Positions 1 through 10,489 of a stretch of 64,000 nucleotides of DNA are shown here, piece after piece (position 1 is the first letter of the stretch; each line of letters starts with the position of its first letter). The stretch comes from Ctena decussata. Its lineage: Eukaryota > Mollusca > Bivalvia > Lucinida > Lucinidae. The translations under genes were made by a program, and so were the position numbers. Below the pieces are notes generated by a model, which was given only the letters and a program-made list of their open reading frames with translations, was not told where the DNA came from and searched no databases. The stretch spans positions 76,158,667 through 76,222,666 of the forward strand of contig OZ022509.1 in NCBI GenBank assembly GCA_963989385.1, written 5' to 3'.

Positions 1-109
1 GGTCAAGGGTAAGCAAGGAACTAAGTGCACTTTGTAACCTTGGCTTTTTTAGATGCTAAACCTCTGAATATATTCTTTCACCATGTTAATAGTTTTTCGA
101 ATCCTTTTT

Positions 110-1013
110 ATGCCTCCGTGACGACAGTCAGGGGGCATTAAGATTTGCTCTTGTCTGTCCGTCCGTCTGTCCGTTCGTCACACTTTATGGTACAGATTTT
201 GTGTAATCAGCTCCTCCCACAGTTTGTAATGGATCTTTTTTCAAACTTTGGATACATGTTGTGGACATATTGAAGATATGCATCTGAGTTTTTGACGGAG
301 CCAGATTTTTATTTTGACAGAATTACGGCCTTTTGAACTTAGGCATTTTTTTTATTAATTGTAGGGTTTGGAAAATGTGTAATCAACTTCTCCAACAGTT
401 TTCAAAGGATCGTTTTCAAACCTTGTATACTTGTTGTGGACCTAACGAAAATCTGCATGTGGAGTTCTGATGGAGATAAAATAAATTTTGACAGAGTTAC
501 GGCATTTTAAAGTTAGCCGATATGGGTATCTTTTTACGTTATCAACTCCCCTAACAATTTAGTGTGGATCTTTTTCAAACGTTGCATACTTGTTGTGGAC
601 ATAATGAAGATGTGCATTTGGGTTTTTGATGGAGAAAAAATTAATTATGAAAGAATCGGAGCCTTTTCAACTTAGTCATTTTGGGCAGCTTTTAGCACTA
701 TTGGGTATGAAGTTTGTGTAGTCAACTCCTTCTACAGTTTTGAATGGGTTCTTTTCAAACTGTGTACACATGTTGGGGAGGGGGGGCATAATAAAGATGT
801 ATATGTGACTTTTTGATATGAATAGCTCTAATCTAACAGGATTACAGCCTTTTGAACTTAGTAATTTTGGGTAGTCTTCTGCATTAAAAAACATATAGAG
901 TGTGTAATGGTCAATTGATTTTTTGTAGATAGTGTTTGTGCTTAAAAGCTGCTTTTTTTTTGGGGGGGGGGGGGGGGGTACACTGTTTTGTGACAGGCAC
1001 CTCACGGGGGCAT
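110..1013. repeat. pearl/Helentron-like tandem-unit element A
   Basis: The left edge is a GC-rich snap-back (ATGCCTCCGTGA pairing imperfectly with TCAGGGGGCAT, 110-138), followed by a GTCC/GTCT microsatellite (about 151-180). Four diverged units of about 165-185 bp follow (about 186-885); each carries a 'TTTTCAAAC..T..ATAC..TGTTG' block and an 'ACAG.(A)TTAC.GCCTTTT' block. The tail holds T8-G17 (953-978) and ends with CTCACGGGGGCAT, complementary to the left edge. Leader hairpin, microsatellite and about 160-bp tandem core match the published description of bivalve pearl elements. No coding sequence. Confidence 0.7.
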
Positions 1014-2257
1014 CATTCGTGTCATACAAACACAATTTTATAGTTTTCGGATTATTATAATTATTTCAATTATTTATCTAATTTTTTAAACAACCATTTT
1101 GGTCCAGTTCCATTTGGCTGCATAGTTCACTTAAAATAAGTGACAAAGTTTTCAAGATAATTTAGAAAGACAAAAAAAGCTGTTGAAATAAGTCTTTGTT
1201 CCACTTCCCAACACCAGGACCGGTACCACTTAGTTAAATATCAGTTGGTTTTATTCATGGTAAGTGCAGTTGCTATCGATCCAAAATCATATTACAACCA
1301 CTTATTATAAGCTCATAGTCCTTGATAAGGTCAGATCGATTTTCATCTAAAAACACCAATTTTTGAGGATTGAAACCTTTTCCAGTAAATTATCAACGTT
1401 TCGTTTTAAAGCTTTGCAGGAGAAAATAGTTACAACTGAGTTGAATTAAGGTGGTGGGTGTTAGGTCGAGGGCATGGTGATATGACGTTCGGGTGACGTT
1501 GTTTCGTCGGTGGCACATTGATGTGACGTTGTGCTGTCGTTATTAATTTGGTTGCATGTTGATAACGTTGTCACATGGCTGACGTTGTGTGTTTGATGGA
1601 CTTAAGTGGTTCCTGCTGTTTTAACAAAAGGGAACAACTTAATCGACATTTAATACTGATTTAGTCAGTTCCTGAAGTGTAGTTACTCTTTAAATTTGTT
1701 TTACTGCCCTGGAGCTGACTAGTCTTAAAGGAAAAAAAGCTCCTGGCCTACAAGTTTATTCCTGTAATATTTTACTCATATTAGCAATGACATTTGCAAG
1801 GTTGCTGTCCTTGAAAATGTAAACATTCAGCTTGATATTTATACCCTCCCCGAAAAAATGCATATCATGGCCAGAGCTACGGAAGCTATGGGACTTCATA
1901 TGAAAGACAGTGAAGAAGGGGAAACCAGATAGAATACAAAATGGATACTTTCATATTACGTTTCGATGGTGGGTTTAAGCCATAACTTGCTAAACTTGCA
2001 CTCGGGGTTAAAATTACGCTGATGGCGGTATTCGTTTTAACCGTAGACGGGATTACATTGCACTCAGGCATTTATCATCACCCTTCCATTGGCACGATAT
2101 GACTGAAATGGTGTTGCAAAGTCAGGAAATCGCAAGTCATCTATCTATCCATCTCTCACATCCCATGTCTGGATTCGAACAATGTTATTGGTCTTCGGCA
2201 GGTATCATCTGTTAAATTCATATGCTCCATAACAAGAAAATCTACGACCAGCAGTCT
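1014..2257. other. unassigned non-coding stretch
   Basis: I see no gene. The stretch around 1480-1590 repeats TGACGTT several times in different contexts. A short fragment at 1655-1696 is described separately. Small ORFs here lack any recognisable motif. Confidence 0.5.
1655..1696 (+). mobile_element. short copy of the Penelope-like element 3' end
   Basis: The segment containing CAGTTCCTGAAGTGTAG and TTACTCTTTAAATTT matches the terminal bases of the Penelope-like insertion at 20252-22548 (opposite orientation there) and the 73-bp insert at 4978-5050. It is about 42 bp and probably a severely 5'-truncated insertion or its relic. I could not define target-site duplications. Confidence 0.5.
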
Positions 2258-2261
2258 GATC

Positions 2262-2368
2262 TACCTGAATGCGGACAGCGAAGACTGATCAGACTGGGCG
2301 GATGCCCAGGCTGATCTGAGTGCGCTGGACGCACAGCCACATTTTTGGTTTTGTCGTGTCGCGGCTCA
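2262..2368. mobile_element. truncated palindromic MITE (GAGCCGCGACACGAC family)
   Basis: The right end GGTTTTGTCGTGTCGCGGCTCA is identical to the terminal repeat of the full copy at 62697-62934. The interior retains the family's inverted motifs (CTGATCAGACTGGGCGGATG then CCCAGGCTGATCTGAG). The left terminal repeat is missing or decayed. Other copies lie at 56938-57125 and 61255-61482. Confidence 0.65.
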
Positions 2369-2639
2369 ATTGGAAGCACGGACATCTGCAGTAATAGGAT
2401 TCAATATTGTGCAAGTTAAGGTGGAGGCTGAAAAATCCGTTTCAAAAATGGAATTTAACGACTTTAAGAGAACCCTTGAAGACTTGAAAAGAGAAGGCAT
2501 TGTGATAGAAATAATTGCAACAAAATGTGTAAAAGATGTGCACCCACACATAAATCATCAATTTGACGTATGGTATTTGGATAAAACTAGACAATCACTA
2601 AAGGTGATGAATGCCCCCGCCATATGCCTCACTAGATGA
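2369..2639 (+). pseudogene. degenerate transposase, N-proximal catalytic-region fragment
   Basis: The open frame (about 89 codons, no convincing ATG) reads ..IGFNIVQVK.. then ..MEFNDFKRTLEDLKREGI.. and ..HPHINHQFDVWYLDK... This resembles the RNase-H-fold core of a large family of metazoan DNA-transposon-type proteins in which the equivalent text is F.LVQV..., (S/T)DRH and HQFDVWHVAK. The position expected to hold the TDRH-type acidic motif reads ATKCV here, so catalysis would be lost. The family continuation is found 2 kb downstream at 3850-5400, separated by inserted tandem repeats. The assignment rests on remembered family motifs; a Kolobok-type origin is possible but not demonstrated. Confidence 0.5.
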
Positions 2640-3037
2640 GTTATGTGTTAAACATATTTGTGTGAAGTTACATCAAAATCTGTCAATAAATAAAGGTGCT
2701 AGAGGGATGACTCAGTTTTTCTTAAAAATAGCAACTGTGACCTTGACCTTGGACCATGGGTGCTGAAGCGGCAATTTATTCAAGATATTGTTATACTTAA
2801 CATTTATGTGAAGTTACATCAAAATCGATCTATAAATGAAATCGCTGGAGCAATGCTCTAGTTTTTCTGAAAATAGCAACTGTGACCTTGACCTTCATCC
2901 TACCAAACTGAAACGCAAAGACGTTCGAGGTACTGTCATCCCCAATAAAGCTGTGGTGTAATACCAAAATCGGTTAATAAATGAGGCGGCTAGAGCGACG
3001 ATAAAAGGTGAGATTGTATTTAAGCTATGATAATATG
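2640..3037. repeat. two diverged tandem units with TGACCTTGACCT motifs
   Basis: Two related units of about 145 bp ('TGTGAAGTTACATCAAAATC..' then '..AAATAGCAACTGTGACCTTGACCTT'). Each contains TGACCTTGACCT (2738-2749 and 2883-2894), a direct repeat of the nuclear-receptor half-site complement. They are probably diverged monomers of the same array as 3038-3851. No gene. Confidence 0.55.
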
Positions 3038-3849
3038 GTCAAAATATGTGTGTAATTCAAGGGGACATACTTCTGCAATAAAGACCTGACCGAAAGTTCT
3101 GTTTCCTTTATGCACATGTTCAGTGCATGTCTGAACTGTGTTGCAAGTTTCAAATCCCTACATCAAACACTATTGGAGGAGTTGCAGAGACAAGAACAGT
3201 ACTACAAAGTGTGAAATATGGTCAAAATATGCATGTCATTCAAGGGGATGTAATTCTGTCATAATGACCTTGATCAAAGTTCTGTTTCCTTTATGCACAT
3301 GTTCAATGCATGTCTGAACTGTGCTGCAAGTTTCAACTCCCTACATTAAATACTGTAGGAGGAGTTGCGGAGACAAGAACAGTACTCAAATGTGAAATAT
3401 GATTATAAAATGTATATTATTCAAGGGGACACAATTCTGCAATCAAGACCTGAATCAAAGTTATGTTTCCTTTATGCACATGTTCAATGCATGTCTGAAC
3501 TGTGTTGCAAGTTTCAACTCCCTATATCAAATACTGTAGGAGGAGTTGCGGAGAAAAGAACAGTACTCAAATGTGAAATATGGTCATAATATGTATATTA
3601 TTCAAGGGGACATAATTCTGCAATAAAGACCTGAATCAAAGTTATGTTTCCTTTATGCACATGTTCAATGCATGTCTGAACTGTGTTGCAAGTTTCAGCT
3701 CCCTGCATCGAATACTGTAGGAGGAGTTGCGGAGACAAGAACAGTACTACAAAGTGTGACGGACGTACGTACGGACGTACGTACGTACGTGTGCACGGAC
3801 GGACAAGGGCAAAACTATATGCCCCTCCCCACTTCGTGGCGGGGGCATA
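3038..3849. repeat. pearl/Helentron-like tandem-unit element B
   Basis: Four strongly similar units of about 180 bp start at about 3038, 3220, 3400 and 3583. Each contains TTCAAGGGGA, TTTCCTTTATGCACATGTTC and GGAGGAGTTGC. They are followed by an ACGT/ACGG microsatellite (3757-3803) and a terminal hairpin at 3818-3849 (TATGCCCC... with a TTC(G) loop ...GGGGGCATA). Orientation is the reverse of element A: microsatellite and hairpin are on the right. Confidence 0.75.
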
Positions 3850-3907
3850 AAAAAGTTCGAAAGAAACTTATATGTCTGTGACAAATAGAAAAGAAAATAT
3901 TGAACTA

Positions 3908-4545
3908 ATGCGAGTATTGCAACCCATCTATGATTTTGTGCCAGTCAGTGTGGAGGGGATGCAGAATTATTGGTGAAAATGTGGACTTCTGTAGTTGAAC
4001 ATGTCTTCGATGGAGAGAAATTCAAGCGCTGTGCACATGAAACCCGTGCCCCTGAGATCGTTAGAAAGACAAAATGACTGAAGAAGGGCAGCAAAGCATT
4101 GAAGGCTCTGACAGCTATTGTCTGTGACAAAAGGCTTCTGAAAGACATAAGACAGCTTAATCTATTTTACCACACAGCTAACTTAGAGACCTATCATTTG
4201 ATGATCTGAAGTATGTTCCAAAACGCCAGGCTTTCAGATACGCACATATGATTGCCCGAACGCAACTTGCTGTCCCTGACCACAACTTCAATTTAAAACG
4301 TAATTTGTCGATGGCGCCCATGACCATCACCTGTTCACTGTTATGTTTCCCAATGCTACTGGTAGATGGAGTGTTAGAAGGTGGTATCGGGCGAAATGTT
4401 ATGACTTCAGGCAAGAACTTACGATTTGTGTGGTTGACAGAAAAATGTTCGCTGAAACAAAGGAAGTGCCTCTTAAAAAAAATCAAAATCACTTCCCAAA
4501 AACATTGATCCAGTTGCAGCACCTTCCAAATCCAGTCTAATAGAG
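3908..4545 (+). pseudogene. dead transposase, C-proximal part, copy 1
   Basis: Reading across frame breaks gives family-typical text: 'DAELLVKMWTSVVEH', 'KALTAIVCDKRLLKDI', 'MIARTQLAVPDHN' (about 4249) and 'MFPNATGRWSVRRWYRAK' (about 4343). Several stop codons (TGA) lie where related proteins have Trp, for example after '..IATHL' and after '..VRKTK'. The protein would be the downstream half of the transposase whose upstream half is at 2369-2639; element B now separates them. Related proteins are about 500-700 residues, so this is a fragment. Function in any host cell is not supported. Confidence 0.5.
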
Positions 4546-4624
4546 AAACAGGTCCCCCGTTATAAATTGGTGTGAGGTGAAGGATAAAAAAGTTCGAAAG
4601 AAACTTATGTCTGTGACAAAAAGA

Positions 4625-5360
4625 AAAGAAAATATTGAACTAATGCCCTGGTTCAAGAGTATTGCAACCCATCTATGATTTTGTGCCAGTCAGTGTGGAG
4701 GGGATGCAGAATTATTGGTGAAAATGTGGACTTCTGTAGTTGAACATGTCTTCGATGGAGAGAAATTCAAGCGCTGTGCTCATGAAGCCCTTGCCCCTGA
4801 GATCGTTAGAAAGACAAAATGACTGAAGAAGAGCAGCAAAGCATTGAAGGCTCTGACAGCTATTGTCTGTGACAAAAGGCTTCTGAAAGATATAAGACAG
4901 CTTAATCTATTTCGCCACACAGTTGACTCAGAGACCATTTGATGATCTGAAGTATGTTCCGAAACGCCAGGCTTTCATGTTCCTTTGATGTTGGGGATAG
5001 GGTTTGGGATCTGATTCAGTCAGTTCCTGAAGTGTAGTTACTCTTTAAATTTTCAGATACGCACATATGATTGCCCGAACGCAACATGCTGTCCCTGACC
5101 ACAACTTCAATTTAAAACGTAATTTGTCATTGACGCGCATGACCATCACCTGTTCACTGTCATGTTTCTCAATGCTACAGGTAGATGGAGTGTTAGAAGG
5201 TTGTATCGGGCGAAATCTTATGATTTAGGCAAAAACTTACGATTTCTGTGGTTGACAGAAAAATGTTCGCTGAAACAAAGGAAGTGCCTTTTCAAAAAAA
5301 TCAACATCACTTCCTCAAAACGTTGGTCCAGTTGCAGCACCTTCCAAATCTAGTCTAATA
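4625..5360 (+). pseudogene. dead transposase, C-proximal part, copy 2 (duplicate)
   Basis: Same protein text as copy 1, starting a little further upstream (MPWFKSIATHL, about 4630), with the same Trp-to-TGA stops. Sharing those stops shows that the sequence was already dead when the tandem duplication occurred. The 'RHTVDSET' region then the 73-bp insertion at 4978-5050 break it further, with 'MIARTQHAVPDHN' resuming at about 5067. Not a functional gene. Confidence 0.5.
4978..5050 (+). mobile_element. 73-bp insertion: Penelope-like element 3' terminus with 5-bp target duplication
   Basis: Comparison with unit 1 of the tandem duplication gives the empty site (GCTTTCAGATAC). In unit 2, TTTCA is duplicated (4973-4977 and 5051-5055) around 73 bp of sequence, TGTTCCTTTGATGTTGG...CTCTTTAAAT. 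That insert is the reverse complement of the end of the Penelope-like copy at 20252-20325. This is a direct demonstration of insertion. Confidence 0.8.
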
Positions 5361-5400
5361 GAGAACATGTCCCCCGTTATAACGTGGTGTGAGGTGAATG

Positions 5401-5846
5401 TGTACAGCTTCATGCTTTTATGTACAGCTCCATGACCTCTTGACACTTTTTTTTACAAAAAAACAAAAACATTTGTAGCTTACCCTGGACGACGAAGAGC
5501 TTTCAAAATGGGGGCTACTCAAGAAGGAAAGAATGCGTTCCTTGAGGAACACATTATTTCCTTCAAAAGTTTGTTAATCCCATTGGAATGGGAGAAAGCA
5601 ATGAAAATGGCTAGTTGCTTTACCTGAAAGTGTACCCATACACCTTTATGATTTTCAGAAAATGCAACAGTAATCATTTATATAAGCAGTGCTAAATGCC
5701 AGTGTAACAGGCTATGGGATAAGAGAGAAGTGAAAACACAGTTTTGAAAGATTGTTTTGTATTTATTATACTGCTGGGATTTTATGATAATGTAAATACT
5801 GGAACTAATAAACGGGAATGTAATTATTCTGGTACATAAAACCTGA
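5401..5846. other. non-coding stretch with conserved hairpin repeat (copy 1)
   Basis: No gene is seen. 5526-5561 is a hairpin (GGAAAGAATGCGTTCCT / AGGAACACATTATTTCC) followed at 5610-5650 by 'ACCTGAAAGTGTACCCATACACCT'. The same hairpin-plus-tail unit recurs at about 59960-60075 and 61489-61610, so this is a dispersed repeat family. Confidence 0.6.
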
Positions 5847-7404
5847 TCAGTGTTTGACACCAGGATAAATCTTGTTCATTAATATAGCAGCATAGTCAAT
5901 GTCTGAATCATAACTGAAAGCACTGTGGTATCCCTCATATGTGCCTGACGGCTCAGGAAATGTGTTACGAATCTTTACAACAACACAAGCTGGTATAATT
6001 ACTCTAAATTTCTTTTCTATAAGTTGACTTCTGCCTACCCAGCCGATGAACTGCCTGTATGCCATCAGACGACTTTGCCTGAAATTGATAGATTAGATCT
6101 ACCACAAAAACTCTATCAATAGGACTCAAAGGTCTGAGCAAACAGTGCTGACCCAGCTCAGACTGCTCAGGGTATACACTGTTTGACATTCCATCTGCAT
6201 CTTTTAAATGCATCTGTATATTGTAAAACCAAATTGTACCATTATAAATTCAATAACGGTAAATATTTTAGATGTCCCAATATTTAGAATTTTTATGGTA
6301 ACTAATGTTGAGTACTATTGATACTTTTGTGTAATAAAAGGGAATTCCTCACAGTGGAAAACTCTGAAGAATGGTAATTTAGTAAACAAAAGTCAGTGCC
6401 ACTTTTGTTTCTTTTTCAGCCGAAGGGGAGGGGAGGGTAGAGAATGTTAGGAGGTGGGTTGGGGAGCAAGTGTTTTGACTGATTTTAAAATGTGTAATGA
6501 TTTGTTGTTTCTTCACTTGTTGTATATGATGATGAGAACAAAAAAAATGATATATGCCATATACTTTAATTTCACATTAAATAAAGATACAATAAAAAAA
6601 ATAATAATTGATACTAATAATGAAGAAAGTACATAATGTGAATAATAGTAATAATAGTTGACGATACATACTTTGGAGAAAAGAATCAGGAGCTCTTCCA
6701 GTTAAATTTTTGTAGCGTAGAAAGGTGGCATACGCTGTCTCCAGGACAAATGGGTTTAAGCAGATTAAACCAAAGTCTTCATGGCATTTTATGCATGACG
6801 TGGTATCCGGCAATATTCCCCGATGAAATGATTGAATTCATTACAGCATGGGGTTTTACGATTTTAAAATGTGTAATGATTTTTTGTTTCTTCACTTGTT
6901 GTATATGATGATGAGAACAAAAAAAAATGATATATGCCATATACTTTAATTTCACATTAAATAAAGATACAATAAAAAAATAATAATTGATACTAATAAT
7001 GAAGAAAGTACATAATGTGAATAATAGTAATAATAGTTGACGATACATACTTTGGAGAAAAGAATCAGGAGCTCTTCCAGTTAAATTTTTGTAGCGTAGA
7101 AAGGTGGCATACGCTGTCTCTAGGACAAATGGGTTTAAGCAGATTAAACCAAAGTCTTCATGGCATTTTATGCATGACGTGGTATCCGGCAATATTCCCC
7201 GATGAAATGATCGAATTCATTACAGCATGGGGTTTTACATTGTGTGGGCATCGATGTACTGGTACTTTTGGAGTGTCTCACATTTATGTCATCTGAGTTG
7301 GAATATCCCCCTGCCAAATCTTTTTCGGTATATTCTGGTTGCCGCTGGTATCCCCTTAATTCCAGTTGTTCACTGTTTTCCTCCTCAATCTCATCCGAAG
7401 ACAT
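5847..7404 (-). pseudogene. P2X7 C-terminal (intracellular) domain-type gene, broken
   Basis: Exon pieces on the minus strand give, in order: an acidic N-terminus (MSSDEIEEENSEQLELRG, 7404 down); 'TPCCNEFDHF' (about 7230); 'SCIKCHEDFGLICLNPFVLETAYATF' (about 7190-7110, repeated at about 6810-6735); then after an intron 'MAYRQFIGWVGRSQ' and 'FRVIIPACVVVKIRNTFP' ending at 5847. CC..., C..H.DF..VCLN..VLE.AY and YRQ..W....RVV.PSC.V..IR..FP are the hallmarks of the P2X7 C-terminal ballast domain, a Zn-binding intracellular module often found without the channel in molluscs. A good donor (GTATGT, 6666-6671) and acceptor (TTTCAG, exon from 6078) are visible. The reading phase across that junction does not fit, and a frameshift separates 'CCNEF' from 'CIKC', so I call it broken. 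No P2X channel part is present. Confidence 0.6.
6481..7238 (-). repeat. direct tandem duplication of a P2X7-C exon and its intron flank (2 x about 379 bp)
   Basis: 6481-6860 and 6861-7238 both begin GATTTTAAAATGTGTAATGATTT and end ATGGGGTTTTAC, with only a handful of differences. The unit contains the CIKCHEDF..LETAYATF exon segment plus the downstream donor site GTATGT (7045-7050 and 6666-6671) and some intron. The upstream copy is joined to the N-terminal exon text; the downstream copy is cut off within the exon. Confidence 0.85.
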
Positions 7405-7710
7405 TATAAATGCTCAAAAATAATTGCTGTCTTATTATGTGAAATCACGGTAATCTTCTGTAAAAGTGATGCCTATGCGATAAAGCTTAGGTAAACAAAC
7501 GCTTGGAATCCAGCTGTTTCAAGCTGCTAGTCTAACATAGATGGAAAACTTGTCTGCTGTCTGATGTTCAAGATAAGAGCAATAAACATGACTTAAAATA
7601 CCTTAGCAGATGGAAAAATTAGCTGTAAAAAATAAATTAGTGGATACTGACATATTTATTTTTGTTAACAGAGAATCAGTTAAGGGATGTAAACAATCTC
7701 TTTAATTTTT
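7405..7710. other. unassigned, AT-rich
   Basis: Lies immediately upstream of the putative start of the P2X7-C locus on the minus strand, so it may contain its promoter. I see no clear TATA box or other site. Confidence 0.4.
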
Positions 7711-9221
7711 ATCCCCCGACCGAAAGGTTCGGGGGATATAGCGATGAGCCTGGCGTCCGTCCGTCCGTCTGTCCTTCCGTCCGTAAACACTTTCTTGTCC
7801 GCTCTATATCTTGAATACCCTTTGGAATATTTTCATGATACTTCACAGTTATGTAGAACAGGTCATGATGATGTGTCGCGTACAAGAATGGTAACTCGTG
7901 CTATTGTACTTTTTGAATTATCTCCCCTTTGGTGATTTTTTTGGCAGATTCGTGTCCGCTCTGTAACTTGAATACTCTTTGGAATATTTTCATGATACTT
8001 CACAGAAATGTAGAACAGGTCATGACGATGTGTCGCGAACAAGGATGACAACTCTTGCTTTCTTACTTTTTGAGTTATTTCCCCTTGATAGTTTTAGGTG
8101 TGATTTTTTGGCAGATTCGTGTCCGCTCTATAACTAGAGTACCCTTTGGAATATTCTCATGATACTTCACAGATATGTAGAACAGGTCATGATGGGCTGT
8201 CGCGAAAAAGAATGACAACTCTTGCTTTCTTACTTTTGGAGTTATTTCCCCTTGATCATTTAAGGTTTGATTTCGTGTCCGCTCTATAACTTGAATACCT
8301 TTTGGAATATTTTCATGATACTTCACAGATATGTAGAACAGGTCATGACGATGTGTCGCGAACAAGAAAGACAACTCCTGCTTTCTTACTTTTTGAGTTA
8401 TTTCTCCTTGATTGTTTTAGGTCTGATTTCGTGTCCACTCTATAGCTTAAATACCTTTTGGAATATTTTCATGATACTTCACAGATATGTAGAACAGGTC
8501 ATGATGATGTGTCGCGAATAAGAATGACAACTCTTGCTTTCTTACTTTTGGAGTTATTTCCCTTTGATGATTTTAGGTGTCCGCTCCATAGCTTGAATAC
8601 CTTTTGAAATATTTTCATGATACTTCACAGATATGCAGAACAGGTCATGACAATTTGTCTCATACATGAATGATAACTCTTGCTTTTAGACTCAGTGAAT
8701 TATTTCCCTTTGGTAGTTTGAGCTGCTGTTTGAGTCTCTGCTCCATAAATGTATAACCCTGGCCAGCTCCAGAATTTGAATAACCGTGTACCTTTTAGAA
8801 TATTGATGATCATGCTGTGATATCTTATCAGTGTTCCTAACTCTCTCTTACCCCTCCACATTCCCGTGACCCCTCCCGCACCCCCCCCCACCCCCCCAAA
8901 ATTTTTTTTATTTTTTCCAGATTTGGATTCTTTGTCCAAATTCACTTACTAGGGAGCTCAAAATTAGATTTGTAGGGCTTGTACTTTAGAAGTTATTCAC
9001 ACATTTTGAAAGTTGAATGTATCGTATGCTATACATTTGTGTATATGGTGGCTGTTTGAGATATTACCTCTTTTTAGCAGTCAAGCATACTGTTTTAGTC
9101 TGAGTGTTAGATAATCATGCATCTGTTAACAGTTAATGTCAATCAGAACAATATATTACTAATATGTGTTTTGAAGTGCACACTTTTTACCAAGGCCCAT
9201 GGGGGTCTTCGGTCGGGGGAT
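7711..9221. repeat. pearl/Helentron-like tandem-unit element C
   Basis: Starts with a perfect hairpin closed by GAAA (ATCCCCCGACC GAAA GGTTCGGGGGAT, 7711-7737), then a GTCC microsatellite (about 7755-7785). Six units of about 150-170 bp follow (7790-8705), each with 'GTCCGCTCTAT.(A/G)CTTGAATACC', 'ATGATACTTCACAG.TATGTAGAACAGGTCATGA' and 'ACAAGAATG.CAACTCTTGC'. The tail (8706-9221) has C- and T-rich runs at 8880-8920 and ends TCGGTCGGGGGAT, complementary to the start. Confidence 0.8.
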
Positions 9222-9254
9222 TTGCCATCTCCTCTGATGGCTATTTTTCCATTG

Positions 9255-9440
9255 GATATGAGGGACGTCTACATTTTGCAGCAATGGTTTAGCATTCTAA
9301 CTTGCTCTGGTTTGTAATCTGACACATTTTGATATATGCTATTATGATTTCGGAAATAAGTAAGACCAAAAATATTTAGCCTGATTGAATCATACGGCTT
9401 TTGAACATCCATATGACCATTGTCATCATGGTGTTAGGTA
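9255..9440 (-). pseudogene. Gypsy copy 1: integrase zinc-binding remnant
   Basis: The DNA aligns by eye with the integrase HHCC region of Gypsy copy 2 (15610-15780): the shared blocks 'ACATTTTGCA.CAATGGTTT' and 'CCATATGAC.ATTGTCATCATGGT' are recognisable. Frames are broken. It directly abuts pearl-like element C, whose presence explains why the 3' LTR of this copy is not found to the left. Confidence 0.6.
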
Positions 9441-9469
9441 ACACTGCATGTTGCTTGGTTTAGGGGAAA

Positions 9470-10440
9470 GGAATTAATTTTGCTTTTCATTTTTCACATA
9501 AGGCAGGAAAGTTTCCTCTTTATCAACCTCCGTAGTCAAACATGCCCCAATGCAAGAGTTACTTGCATCAGTATACAAGATGTAGGGTTTGTTTTGATCG
9601 AGATATGCCAATAATGGAAATCACTTGAGACTTTGTTTAAGATAGTCGAATATAATTTGGAATTGATCCGACTACATGGAGCGGGCATATTTCCGTATTT
9701 TCCTTGTAAGGGCAAATATAGGTTCTGTATCTCTGAACAATTTGGTATGAAACGGCTATAGTATGAACATCCCAATAAAGGAACGCACCTCTCGAACACA
9801 TGTTGGTGTTGGAAGGGACTGTATAGCTTCTACTTTTGCAGGGTCAGGACATTTATAATGAACCTAGGTAATGCGTCTGTGATTGCAGAAATGAACACTT
9901 CTTTATTTTCAGCTTCGGGCCGTGTTTGCATAGTTTGCCAACAACAGTTTCAAGATGGAACAAATGGTCTTCCAAAGTTTCACTAAATATCAATAAATCT
10001 TCAAGATAGGCGGGTGAAAAGGGAAGGCCTTGTCGAAAAAAATGCAATAAGTTACTGGAAAACGGCGGGAATATAAGAAAGGCCAAAAGACATCACATTA
10101 AACTCAAACAGATCGCAGTGACAAGTGAAAACAGTCTTTTCCTTATCTGCCTCAGCCATCAGTACTTGCCAGTAGCCGGATTTTAAATCAAAGGAAGTGA
10201 AAAGTTTTGCTTTTCCAAGAAGAGCCAAAATAGCATCTATGAAAAGAAGTGGGTAGGCGTTTGGTTTAGTAATTTGAATTTATTTTCGAAAATCATTACA
10301 GAATCTTTAAAACCCATCCTTTTTGTCCACCACTACTACTGGAATGACATTTGCATCTAGAATTTGTCCATTGCCTCATCAGTTGCCTTCGTGTTGTGTA
10401 TGGGTGTGCTATACGCCTTATCTAAATGGGTTAATGGTTG
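9470..10440 (-). pseudogene. Gypsy copy 1: reverse transcriptase remnant
   Basis: Minus-strand text includes 'LGCSYYSRFIPNCSEIQNL' (about 9770) and 'AYLEDLLIFSETLEDHLFHLETV' (about 10000). The latter is the RT active-site region with the YLDD box reading YLED. Upstream, 10090-10430 corresponds to the RT fingers/palm of copy 2 (17300-17700) with stops. About 650 bp of RNase H and tether present in copy 2 (15780-16440) are deleted here. Clearly non-functional. Confidence 0.75.
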
Positions 10441-10489
10441 CCTGTATCAACCTCCGTTGCAAATAAATCATGATGCTTTTTAAGAAACC

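Larger units (their letters stand above)
3850..5400 (+). repeat. direct tandem duplication of a dead transposase segment (about 735-bp unit)
   Basis: Unit 1 (about 3852-4583) and unit 2 (about 4587-5400) begin AAAAAGTTCGAAAGAAACTTAT and stay nearly identical to a common end near '..CCCCCGTTATAA'. Unit 2 carries a 73-bp insertion (4978-5050) absent from unit 1. Unit 1 lacks about 10 bp near its start (..CTAATGCGAGTATTGC.. versus ..CTAATGCCCTGGTTCAAGAG..). The duplication is therefore older than the 73-bp insertion. Confidence 0.85.

Noticed and set aside
1480..1590. Cluster of TGACGTT motifs (CRE-like half sites)
   Set aside because: Irregular spacing, no full TGACGTCA, no neighbouring gene; could be chance or decayed repeat.
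2366..2551. Minus-strand ORF opposite the transposase fragment
   Set aside because: Antisense shadow; the plus strand has the family motifs.
8267..8521. Repeated ORFs in the tandem array (for example 8267-8521 plus, 8075-8374 minus)
   Set aside because: Open frames arise from the repeat period of element C; the same text recurs each unit on both strands.
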